Origin: Legionella sp.
GTDB lineage: Bacteria > Pseudomonadota > Gammaproteobacteria > Legionellales > Legionellaceae
Direction: 5' to 3'
Assembly: GCA_002863045.1 (NCBI GenBank)
Contig: PKDH01000049.1
Span: forward strand, 1 to 52,470
DNA: 52,470 nucleotides
Shown here: positions 45,576-52,470 of the stretch, one piece after another
Position numbering within the stretch: the first letter of the stretch is position 1
Layout of the letters: every line of letters begins with the position of its first letter
Position numbers and translations under genes: made by a program
Notes under the pieces: generated by a model
The model's input: the letters and a program-made list of their open reading frames with translations, nothing else
Database searches by the model: none
Told to the model about the DNA's origin: nothing

Positions 45576-46132
45576 GGATAGTACTTATTGGCTATAAACG
45601 CTTTTTTGCTCCAAGTTACAACATAATCAATATAAGTTGCCCCAGTTGTGAGCGCGGTTAATCCCATAAGTATCCATAACAAAAAGTTAGGCAACCATGC
45701 TAAAAAGGCCAGTTTCAATAAACAAACAGTGACCAACAGCAATTGAAATGTGGTGTTAATTTTACTTAATAAAGTTGGCTGAAAAGTTAATCGTTGGCGA
45801 ATACAGCAAAACCAGGTAATGACCCCAAACGAAATGGTGGCATCGCGTAAAAACACTAGAAAAACTAGCCACCATGGCAAAAGGCCAATCAAGGCAAGGG
45901 ATACAAAACTTAAAGCCACTAATAATTTGTCGGCCATTGGGTCAAGAAAAGAGCCAAGCGTGCTTTGGCTATCCAAGCGACGCGCGAGCCAGCCATCCAG
46001 TGCATCGGTAAGGCCAGCCACGAAATACAAATAAAATGCAGCTTCATACGCTTTATGATAAAGACAATATAAAAAAGGAATGATAAGAATGAATCTTAGT
46101 AGTGTCAGCGTATTAGGTAAATGTTTTAGCAT
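45572..46132 (-). CDS. pgsA: CDP-alcohol phosphatidyltransferase, likely phosphatidylglycerophosphate synthase
   Basis: An inner membrane enzyme that joins CDP-diacylglycerol to an alcohol, most likely glycerol-3-phosphate. The CDP-alcohol motif DG-x2-AR-x8-G-x3-D-x3-D is complete in residues 44-66 (DALDGWLARRLDSQ then GSFLDPMADK). The N-terminus MLKHLPNTLTLLRFIL and the length of 186 residues fit PgsA. About four to five membrane helices are visible. Upstream position to hda with a four-base overlap implies one transcript. The exact alcohol substrate is inferred. Confidence 0.85.
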   Translation of the reverse strand: MLKHLPNTLTLLRFILIIPFLYCLYHKAYEAAFYLYFVAGLTDALDGWLARRLDSQSTLGSFLDPMADKLLVALSFVSLALIGLLPWWLVFLVFLRDATISFGVITWFCCIRQRLTFQPTLLSKINTTFQLLLVTVCLLKLAFLAWLPNFLLWILMGLTALTTGATYIDYVVTWSKKAFIANKYYP

Positions 46133-46218
46133 GCAATTTTGCCATCAAACATTAATAATTTAAGCAATAAAATCATACGATACTGAGTTTTAAACAAGCT
46201 TGCAATGTTAGGAATGAT

Positions 46219-46488
46219 TTAAGCATTGTCATTTTGACGATAAATAATGGCGGTATTACCTATCCTTTGTACAAGCGTGGCCGTTAATTGCTGGCATAAT
46301 GCTTCGATAAGTTCGAGACGCGCTTGTTTATCTAAATCATATAATTTAACTTTAATTAATTCGTGAGTCGTAAGGGCTATGCTCGTTTCATCAAGTACCG
46401 CTTGAGTTAGACCTTTCGCGCCGATTAAAATAATGGGTTTTAGATGATGTGCTTTTGCTTTGAGTTGTTGTTTAAATGATGAGTTCAC
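46219..46488 (-). CDS. yhbY: Ribosome assembly RNA-binding protein YhbY
   Basis: A CRM-domain protein that binds the pre-50S particle. The 89-residue product begins with GTG (MNSSFKQQLKAKAHHLKPIILIGAKGLTQ, split over residues 1-29), has the GxxG-type loop IGAKGLT, and ends with the strand TAIIYRQN. It runs divergently from rlmE, the same arrangement as in E. coli. Confidence 0.92.
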   Translation of the reverse strand: MNSSFKQQLKAKAHHLKPIILIGAKGLTQAVLDETSIALTTHELIKVKLYDLDKQARLELIEALCQQLTATLVQRIGNTAIIYRQNDNA

Positions 46489-46551
46489 AGCTTATCCAAT
46501 TTTAAAAAATGGCAAATTATTGCACGTTTTTCTGGGAAACGATAGCAAATT

Positions 46552-46566
46552 TGATTATCATTATCT
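46552..46566. promoter_or_regulatory. Fur-like sequence upstream of rlmE
   Basis: TGATTAT-C-ATTATCT matches 12 of 14 arm positions of the 7-1-7 Fur repeat. It lies 24 bases before the rlmE start, in very AT-rich DNA, where chance matches are not rare. Confidence 0.25.
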
Positions 46567-46589
46567 TTTTCCAAGCAATCATTAAAACT

Positions 46590-47210
46590 ATGCCGCGTTC
46601 TAAAAGCAGCAAACAGTGGTTACAAGAACATTTCGCTGACAGTTATGTTAAACAAGCGCAACTTGACGGCTATCGTAGTCGTGCGGTGTATAAGCTTAAA
46701 GAAATTGATGAAAAAGAGCATCTGATTCAACCTAATATGACCATTGTAGATTTGGGTGCCGCACCCGGGGGTTGGACGCAATATGTCAGTCAAAAATTAC
46801 AGGGCAAAGGCCATATCATTGCGCTTGACATCTTGCCTATGGCACCCTTAGCAAATGTTGATTTTATTTTAGGTGATTTCACCGAAAAAAAATGTTTGGA
46901 GATGCTTATTAACCAACTAGCTTCTAAGCGAGTTGACTTGGTTTTATCAGATATGGCCCCAAATATGAGCGGCAATGCCATCATAGATTTACCCAAAGCA
47001 ATGTATTTAGCTGAACTTGCTTTTGACTTTGCGCTAGAGATGCTAGAAGCGCGCGGCACATTATTAATGAAAATTTTTCATGGGGTTGGATTTGATGACA
47101 TCGTAAAAATGGCTAAACTAAGATTTAGTAAGGTGGTAATACGTAAACCCCAGGCCTCACGGGCGCGCTCCCGAGAAACCTATTTATTGGCGAAGGGCTA
47201 TACTTTATAG
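46590..47210 (+). CDS. rlmE: 23S rRNA 2'-O-methyltransferase RlmE (FtsJ)
   Basis: RlmE methylates U2552 of 23S rRNA in the 50S subunit. The ATG at 46590 gives MPRSKSSKQWLQEHFADSYVKQAQ, matching the family N-terminus, and 206 residues. The SAM-binding motif VDLGAAPGGWTQYVSQKL, the catalytic K-D-K residues (RSRAVYKLKEIDE, LVLSDMAPNMSG, LLMKIFHG) and the ending KPQASRARSRETYLLAKGY are clear. No strong ribosome binding site is visible. ftsH follows after about 50 bases, the conserved rlmE-ftsH pair. Confidence 0.95.
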   Translation: MPRSKSSKQWLQEHFADSYVKQAQLDGYRSRAVYKLKEIDEKEHLIQPNMTIVDLGAAPGGWTQYVSQKLQGKGHIIALDILPMAPLANVDFILGDFTEKKCLEMLINQLASKRVDLVLSDMAPNMSGNAIIDLPKAMYLAELAFDFALEMLEARGTLLMKIFHGVGFDDIVKMAKLRFSKVVIRKPQASRARSRETYLLAKGYTL

Positions 47211-47228
47211 CAACTTCATCGTTCTCAC

Positions 47229-47244
47229 CTCGTATTGATACGAG
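47229..47244 (+). promoter_or_regulatory. Small stem-loop before the ftsH ribosome binding site
   Basis: CTCGTA, TTGA, TACGAG forms a six- to seven-bp stem with a tight loop. It ends six bases before the GAGG site of ftsH at 47251-47254. It may affect ribosome access or mark an mRNA processing point in the rlmE-ftsH transcript. Confidence 0.35.
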
Positions 47245-47262
47245 TCTTAAGAGGTTAATGCT

Positions 47263-49182
47263 TTGAATGACATGGTAAAAAATTTATTTTTATGGCTGGT
47301 AATCGCCATTGTCTTAGTCTCGGTCTTTAGTAACTTTGGCCCACGCCATGCGGCAGCAGAAAAGATAGCCTATAGCCAATTTTTAACAGAAATTGATCAA
47401 GGCATGATTCATTCGGTAACGGTTGAAGATAATAAAATTATCAAAGGTTCCACCAAAAACAACCGCCGTTTTGTGACTTACATGCCGGTACAAGATAATG
47501 CTCTATTAGGTCAGTTGCTCAAAAATAACGTGACAGTTACCGGCCAAGAGAAACCACAAGAAAGTTTCTTATTACATCTTTTTATTAATTGGTTCCCAAT
47601 GCTCCTCTTAATTGGTGTATGGATTTTCTTTATGCGTCAAATGCAAGGCGGTGGCGGTAAAGGAGCCATGTCTTTTGGGCGCTCTCGTGCTCGTCTTTTA
47701 GGTGAGGATCAAGTTAAAGTCACCTTTGCGGATGTGGCGGGTGTTGATGAAGCCAAAGAGGAAGTCAAAGAATTAGTTGATTTTCTTAAAGATCCCGCTA
47801 AGTTTCAAAATCTAGGTGGGCGCATACCACGCGGTGTGCTATTAGTTGGCTCCCCTGGTACAGGTAAAACGTTGCTTGCGCGAGCAGTAGCCGGGGAAGC
47901 CAAAGTACCTTTTTTTACCATATCAGGTTCTGATTTTGTCGAAATGTTTGTGGGAGTCGGGGCTTCTCGTGTGCGTGATATGTTTGAGCAAGCTAAAAAA
48001 CAGGCGCCATGTATTATATTTATTGATGAAATCGATGCAGTAGGGCGTCATCGCGGTGCAGGCTTAGGTGGTGGTCATGATGAGCGTGAACAAACATTAA
48101 ACCAATTATTGGTTGAAATGGATGGTTTTGAAGGCAATGATGGCGTGATTGTGGTCGCGGCCACCAATCGTCCTGATGTATTAGACCCCGCTTTACTACG
48201 TCCAGGACGCTTTGATAGACAAGTGGTTGTACCTTTGCCTGATATCCGTGGGCGTGAGCAGATTTTAAAAGTACATCTTAATAAAGTACCTGTTGAATCT
48301 AATGTTGAAGTCTTACCCATCGCCCGTGGTACCCCTGGGTTTTCCGGTGCTGATTTGGCCAATTTAGTCAATGAAGCCGCGCTTTTTGCTGCCCGTATTA
48401 ATAAACGCAAAGTAAGTATGGCTGAGCTTGAAAAAGCGAAAGATAAAATCATGATGGGTGCTGAACGTAATTCGATGGTCATGGATGAAGAAGAGAAAAA
48501 ACTTACTGCATACCATGAAGCAGGGCATGCCATCGTTGGTTTAACTGTGCCTGAACATGACCCAGTCTACAAAGTTTCTATTATCCCACGTGGTCGCGCG
48601 TTGGGAGTGACGATGTTTTTACCAGAGCAAGATAGATACAGCCATACCAGGCGCCGGCTTGAAAGTCAGCTTTCTAGCCTTTTTGGTGGACGCATTGCTG
48701 AAGAGCTTATTTTTGGAGAAGAAAGTGTGACCACCGGCGCGTCCAACGACATCATGCGCTCTACTGAAATTGCTCGAAAAATGGTCACAAGCTGGGGGTT
48801 GTCACGGTTAGGACCACTTACTTTTGGTGAGGAAGAAAGCGAAGTATTCTTAGGTCGTAGTGTGAATAACAATAAAGAAATTTCTGACAAAACCGCCGAA
48901 GCTATTGATGAAGAAATTCATTACATCATTGATAAAAATTATAAAAGAGCCAAAGATATTTTGGAGTCTAAGTTAGATATTTTACATCTGATGGCCAAGA
49001 GTTTAATCAAGTATGAAACCATTGATTCCCACCAAATCAAGCAAATTTTAGCCGGACAAGCGCCAACGCCACCAGCCGATTGGGAGTCTCTTAAAACACT
49101 TAAGGAAACAGAGACTGCGGCCAAAAATAAAGATGCTAAACACAATACCACGTCAACCACCACAGAAGATCCCGCCAAGTGA
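47263..49182 (+). CDS. ftsH: ATP-dependent zinc metalloprotease FtsH
   Basis: FtsH is a membrane-anchored AAA+ protease that removes misassembled membrane proteins and regulators such as LpxC. The 639-residue protein has membrane segments at about residues 7-25 and 103-122, Walker A GSPGTGKT, Walker [16 protein letters not shown], and the zinc site HEAGH near residue 417. The start is decided by the GAGG site at 47251-47254: it is eight bases from the TTG at 47263 but 17 from the ATG at 47272, so TTG (MNDMVKNLF) is preferred. Confidence 0.95.
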   Translation: MNDMVKNLFLWLVIAIVLVSVFSNFGPRHAAAEKIAYSQFLTEIDQGMIHSVTVEDNKIIKGSTKNNRRFVTYMPVQDNALLGQLLKNNVTVTGQEKPQESFLLHLFINWFPMLLLIGVWIFFMRQMQGGGGKGAMSFGRSRARLLGEDQVKVTFADVAGVDEAKEEVKELVDFLKDPAKFQNLGGRIPRGVLLVGSPGTGKTLLARAVAGEAKVPFFTISGSDFVEMFVGVGASRVRDMFEQAKKQAPCIIFIDEIDAVGRHRGAGLGGGHDEREQTLNQLLVEMDGFEGNDGVIVVAATNRPDVLDPALLRPGRFDRQVVVPLPDIRGREQILKVHLNKVPVESNVEVLPIARGTPGFSGADLANLVNEAALFAARINKRKVSMAELEKAKDKIMMGAERNSMVMDEEEKKLTAYHEAGHAIVGLTVPEHDPVYKVSIIPRGRALGVTMFLPEQDRYSHTRRRLESQLSSLFGGRIAEELIFGEESVTTGASNDIMRSTEIARKMVTSWGLSRLGPLTFGEEESEVFLGRSVNNNKEISDKTAEAIDEEIHYIIDKNYKRAKDILESKLDILHLMAKSLIKYETIDSHQIKQILAGQAPTPPADWESLKTLKETETAAKNKDAKHNTTSTTTEDPAK

Positions 49183-49216
49183 CCGGCTGGTTTGATTAAG
49201 GTGAGCTAAAAAGATT

Positions 49217-50071
49217 GTGAATTCATCTCAATTTAGACATTGGTGTGCAAATTTTAGCACTACCGATAATAAGAATGCGCCATTGATAATGGCCATTATT
49301 AATCTTACGCCGGATTCTTTTTCGGATGGTGGCCGTTATGTAACTTTAGATAAAGCGCTCGCGCATGCTAGAAGCTTAATTGCTGCAGGCGCTGATATCT
49401 TAGATATTGGTGGTGAATCAACCAGGCCTGGCGCACAACCTATTAGTACAGAAGAAGAGTTAGACCGTGTACTGCCATTTATTGAGCATATACAACATCA
49501 AAGTGATATTTGCCTGTCGATTGATACCTATAAAGCACCTGTTATGCGCGCAGCGGTTGAAGCTGGTGCTGGTTTTATTAATGATGTACAGGGCTTAAAA
49601 GCGCCCCAGGCATTTAAAGCGGCGTTAGAGCTAGATGTGCCAGTTTGCCTTAATCACAGTATAAAAACGCCACAAACCATGCAATTAACGCCTGAGTATC
49701 CTGCTGGCGTAATAAATGAAATTCATGATTTTTTTGCGCAAAAAATTAAAAATTTAACTGCATCAGGTTTTAAAAAGCATCAAATTTTATTAGATCCAGG
49801 TTTTGGTTTTGGTAAAACTTGTGTGCATAATTTACAATTGATTAAACATTTTGCACAATTTAAAACACACGCTTGCCCGTTGGTTTTAGGCGTTTCACGC
49901 AAAAGCACGGTAGGTAAACTATTGAAGCTGCCGACCTCTCAAAGACTTATAGGCTCTATTACGCTGACCATCTTAGCTCAACTTCAGGGTTTAAGTATGA
50001 TTCGTACTCATGATGTATTAGAGACCAAACAAGCGTTAAGGGTTGCACAAGCGGTGATAAACACCGAATAA
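49217..50071 (+). CDS. folP: Dihydropteroate synthase
   Basis: FolP condenses p-aminobenzoate with hydroxymethyl-dihydropterin pyrophosphate in folate synthesis and is the sulfonamide target. The 284-residue product has both family signatures: MAIINLTPDSFSDGGRY near residue 25 and DILDIGGESTRPGA near residue 60. The C-terminal LLDPGFGFGKT and LVLGVSRKSTVG segments are also present. GTG start with AAGGTGAG upstream. It lies between ftsH and glmM, as in E. coli. Confidence 0.96.
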   Translation: MNSSQFRHWCANFSTTDNKNAPLIMAIINLTPDSFSDGGRYVTLDKALAHARSLIAAGADILDIGGESTRPGAQPISTEEELDRVLPFIEHIQHQSDICLSIDTYKAPVMRAAVEAGAGFINDVQGLKAPQAFKAALELDVPVCLNHSIKTPQTMQLTPEYPAGVINEIHDFFAQKIKNLTASGFKKHQILLDPGFGFGKTCVHNLQLIKHFAQFKTHACPLVLGVSRKSTVGKLLKLPTSQRLIGSITLTILAQLQGLSMIRTHDVLETKQALRVAQAVINTE

Positions 50072-50083
50072 AAGGAATATTAT

Positions 50084-51436
50084 ATGACTAAACGACAATA
50101 TTTTGGCACTGATGGTATTCGCGGGCGCGTTGGCGAGTCCTATGTCAATCCTGAGTTTATGCTGAAGCTTGGCTGGGCTGTGGGACGTATTTTAGCCAAT
50201 GGTCACCGTAAAAAAGTTATCATCGGTAAAGATACGCGTATTTCAGGCTATATGCTTGAATCAGCGCTAGAGGCAGGTTTGTCAGCAGCAGGCACAGATG
50301 TGAGTTTATTAGGCCCCATGCCAACACCCGGGATTGCTTATTTAACTCAAACATTACGGGCTAATGCCGGCATTGTTATCAGTGCTTCACATAATCTATT
50401 TGAAGATAATGGCATTAAATTTTTTGCGGCTGATGGCAGTAAATTACCTGATGAACTTGAGCAAGCTATTGAAGCTGAGATAGACAAACCATTGGTGATT
50501 AATAATCCAATTAATTTAGGTAAAGCACAGCGTATCAACGATGCAGCAGGGCGTTATATTGAATTTTGTAAATCAACCATACCATCTTTAACACGCTTAA
50601 CTGATTTAAATATTGTGCTTGATTGCGCCCATGGTGCCACCTATCACATTGCGCCTAATGTATTTAGTGAACTAGGCGCCAATGTTATCACCATAGGCGA
50701 TAAACCAGATGGTTTTAACATCAATCAAAATTGTGGCTCAACTGCGCCAAAGCTTTTGCAACAGCGTGTATTAGAAACGCAGGCTGATTTAGGTATTGCT
50801 CTTGATGGCGATGGTGATAGATGCATTCTAGTTGATGCAAAAGGAAACCTTATTGATGGGGATGGGATTTTATATATTATTGCCAAAGACCGTATGCAAA
50901 AAAATTTATTGCAAGGAGGGGTAGTTGGTACGTTAATGAGTAATTATGGTTTAGAGCTTGCTTTGAATAAAGCAGATATTCCATTCATACGTACCAAAGT
51001 AGGTGATAGATATATTTTAGAGGCGTTAAAACAACACGATTGGCGTATTGGTGGTGAGCCTTCCGGCCATATTGTGTGTTTGGATAAAACCACCACCGGT
51101 GATGGTATTGTCGCGGCCTTACAAGTATTGGCGTGTATGGTAAAACAAAACAAATCTTTAGAAGAACTAACCCAGGATTTGCATTTGTTGCCACAAACAT
51201 TGATTAACATCCATACAAAACATGCGGCCTCGATGGTCAATCATCCATCAATTAAGCAAATGGTCGCTGATATTGCGCAATCTTTACATGCGACAGGCCG
51301 TCTTTTATTACGTCCATCAGGTACAGAGCCTATGTTGAGGATTATGGTTGAGAGTCAAGATAGTCAAAAAAATAGTGAGTATGCTGAACAAATTAAAAAT
51401 GAATTTTTAAGATTAAACGAAGAAGTAGCGGTGTAA
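50084..51436 (+). CDS. glmM: Phosphoglucosamine mutase
   Basis: GlmM converts glucosamine-6-phosphate to glucosamine-1-phosphate for peptidoglycan and LPS precursors. The 450-residue protein begins with [13 protein letters not shown] and has the phospho-serine loop [17 protein letters not shown] near residue 103. The metal loop ALDGDGDRC follows at about residue 242, then the sugar-binding GGEPSGHIV and the phosphate-binding [14 protein letters not shown] near the end. It follows folP after 12 bases and ends the rlmE-ftsH-folP-glmM transcript. Confidence 0.97.
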   Translation: MTKRQYFGTDGIRGRVGESYVNPEFMLKLGWAVGRILANGHRKKVIIGKDTRISGYMLESALEAGLSAAGTDVSLLGPMPTPGIAYLTQTLRANAGIVISASHNLFEDNGIKFFAADGSKLPDELEQAIEAEIDKPLVINNPINLGKAQRINDAAGRYIEFCKSTIPSLTRLTDLNIVLDCAHGATYHIAPNVFSELGANVITIGDKPDGFNINQNCGSTAPKLLQQRVLETQADLGIALDGDGDRCILVDAKGNLIDGDGILYIIAKDRMQKNLLQGGVVGTLMSNYGLELALNKADIPFIRTKVGDRYILEALKQHDWRIGGEPSGHIVCLDKTTTGDGIVAALQVLACMVKQNKSLEELTQDLHLLPQTLINIHTKHAASMVNHPSIKQMVADIAQSLHATGRLLLRPSGTEPMLRIMVESQDSQKNSEYAEQIKNEFLRLNEEVAV

Positions 51437-51438
51437 TT

Positions 51439-51861
51439 TTATTCTACTAAATGTTTGGTCGCGAAATCTTGACCAATGCATTCACCAAGGCGTTGACTCC
51501 AGGTGATTTTATCAGCAGGGGTCAACATGACTGGAATGGTCAAATAATATTGCTTTTGACAAGCGGTTACACTTTCAGGCAGCCAGTCAATGCATTGATT
51601 ATAATCAACATTCAATTGATTTAATGTTTGATTAGATGAAGGTTTTACAAAAAGACGTTGGCAAATGATGGGTGGCGCTATACGTGTTAACTTAGCCAGC
51701 CACTCATCACGTGAGATAGTCGTTTCGATGGTTTTAAAAACGGCAGGATTAACGGCTGTTTCAGCCGCTGATTTATCCAATAAAGGGGCGGTTTTGGCTA
51801 AAAGTGAAAGAGGCCAGGTAAAACTGACCAACAGCCATATAAAGCACGTAGAAACTGGCAT
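51439..51861 (-). CDS. Putative exported protein with four cysteines
   Basis: No family is recognised. The ATG at 51861 gives a signal peptide (MPVSTCFIWLLVSFTWPLSLLA) and a mature part of about 118 residues. The mature part has four cysteines (in ICQRL, NQCIDW, TACQKQ and GECIGQ), which could form two disulfides in the periplasm. A frame 24 bases longer starts with GTG and would spoil the signal peptide. It converges on glmM with a two-base gap. The function is unknown. Confidence 0.65.
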   Translation of the reverse strand: MPVSTCFIWLLVSFTWPLSLLAKTAPLLDKSAAETAVNPAVFKTIETTISRDEWLAKLTRIAPPIICQRLFVKPSSNQTLNQLNVDYNQCIDWLPESVTACQKQYYLTIPVMLTPADKITWSQRLGECIGQDFATKHLVE

Positions 51862-51955
51862 AATACAATCCGTTTTTAGAAACACTTTATTTAAGCGTAG
51901 TCATAGATGACCTAAATTAGCAACAAAAGATTTATTTTTAAACAAAAAATTAGGT

Positions 51956-52470
51956 TCATAACAGGCGATTATCAATAAGCCGCACCTCATCTATCCACAC
52001 TGCCACAAAGCGACGCGATGCTTTATCAACCAGGTAATCGATTTTAATATTCAAATCTTCTAATTGGTGTTTTATGGCATCAATGGGTAAAGGTTGTTGA
52101 AATATTTGCGCAAATTGCGCAGCTAAATGCCTCTGCGGGGCAGATAAACGACGGTTACGTGAGCTAAAAGGCAGGCCGCAGGCTTCACGAACAGTTGGAC
52201 AAATGGTCATATCAATGTCCATAAAAAAAGCTTCCAGCATGTGTTGAACAAGCATGCATTGTTGATAATCTTTTTCGCCAAAATAAACGTGGTTAGGCTT
52301 AACTAAGTGCAATAATTTCATCACCACGGTAAGCACCCCCTCAAAATGTTGGGGTCGATACATGCCTTCCATATCAAGACTAAGCTTATGCTCAGCAAGT
52401 TGATAATGCAGATGCTCAGGATAAAGCTCAGATGCCTTTGGGACCAAAACATAATCAACGTGCTGTTTTT
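51956..52470 (-). CDS. panC: Pantothenate synthetase, C-terminal part
   Basis: PanC joins pantoate and beta-alanine with ATP to make pantothenate. The frame runs off the right end of the window. The visible C-terminal part has FEGVLTVVMKLLHLVKPNHVYFGEKDYQQ, split over the ATP-site and KDxQQ motifs, then the conserved serine-arginine loop GLPFSSRNRRLS. It ends at a stop at 51956. The missing N-terminal half would hold the HIGH-like motif. Confidence 0.94.
   Translation of the reverse strand, partial: KQHVDYVLVPKASELYPEHLHYQLAEHKLSLDMEGMYRPQHFEGVLTVVMKLLHLVKPNHVYFGEKDYQQCMLVQHMLEAFFMDIDMTICPTVREACGLPFSSRNRRLSAPQRHLAAQFAQIFQQPLPIDAIKHQLEDLNIKIDYLVDKASRRFVAVWIDEVRLIDNRLL

Noticed and set aside
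46509..46589. Hydrophobic N-terminal extension of RlmE
   Set aside because: RlmE is a cytosolic enzyme and its family N-terminus starts at 46590; the extension has no ribosome binding site and covers promoter DNA.

Overview
This is an AT-rich window from a gammaproteobacterium. Three things suggest the order Legionellales (Legionella/Coxiella/Aquicella/Berkiella-like): the style of the housekeeping proteins, a tandem PmrA-type box in front of a coiled-coil membrane protein, and several lineage-specific proteins that combine membrane segments with coiled coils. The order is an inference from the sequence. No 16S rRNA gene is present to settle it, and I see no tRNA, rRNA, CRISPR array or complete insertion sequence.

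Layout. Bases 1-11782 hold the canonical S10-spc-alpha ribosomal protein cluster, from the 3' end of rplW to rplQ, including secY, rpmJ and rpoA. It closes with a clear intrinsic terminator. The only sizeable gap in the spc/S10 part (rpsQ-rplN) carries a terminator-like hairpin with an extended -10 promoter inside it. Bases 12050-15760 hold a CtpA-type S41 protease behind a near-perfect sigma-54 promoter, a small exported protein, a QueC homologue that lacks the family's zinc cysteines, and a secreted M28 aminopeptidase. Bases 15840-19350 are accessory: a large His-rich membrane protein behind a Fur-like box, a decayed gene with four in-frame stops, and two small hypothetical genes.

Bases 19387-24663 hold rep helicase, an unknown protein, a tubulin-tyrosine-ligase-like ATP-grasp protein and a GIY-YIG nuclease gene. 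The nuclease gene lies between one inverted copy and seven tandem copies of a 58-bp repeat, followed by a disordered acidic protein. Bases 24817-29190 form a tight typA-nadK-recN operon. Bases 29144-32302 encode two lineage-specific proteins, one PmrA-box associated and one with two degenerate HAD-like domains. Bases 32452-36547 hold a higBA toxin-antitoxin pair, pepN and aroE; a patatin-like phospholipase and a membrane protein follow. Bases 39211-43625 are a complete cyanophycin operon: cphA (synthesis), cphB (depolymerase) and iaaA (dipeptide hydrolysis). Bases 43794-50071 hold another membrane protein, hda-pgsA, yhbY and the conserved rlmE-ftsH-folP-glmM block, which ends at 51436. The window closes with a small exported protein and a truncated panC.

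How it works together. The core genes serve translation, secretion, replication control, DNA repair and cell-wall precursor synthesis. The accessory genes suggest a host-associated, nutrient-storing lifestyle: candidate Dot/Icm-type effectors, a patatin lipase, secreted peptidases, a nitrogen-reserve polymer cycle, and possible iron-responsive (Fur) and PmrA-responsive promoters. The strongest candidate for an undescribed system is the GIY-YIG nuclease gene with its outward-facing 58-bp repeats. It resembles a REP/RAYT-like arrangement built on a different nuclease.
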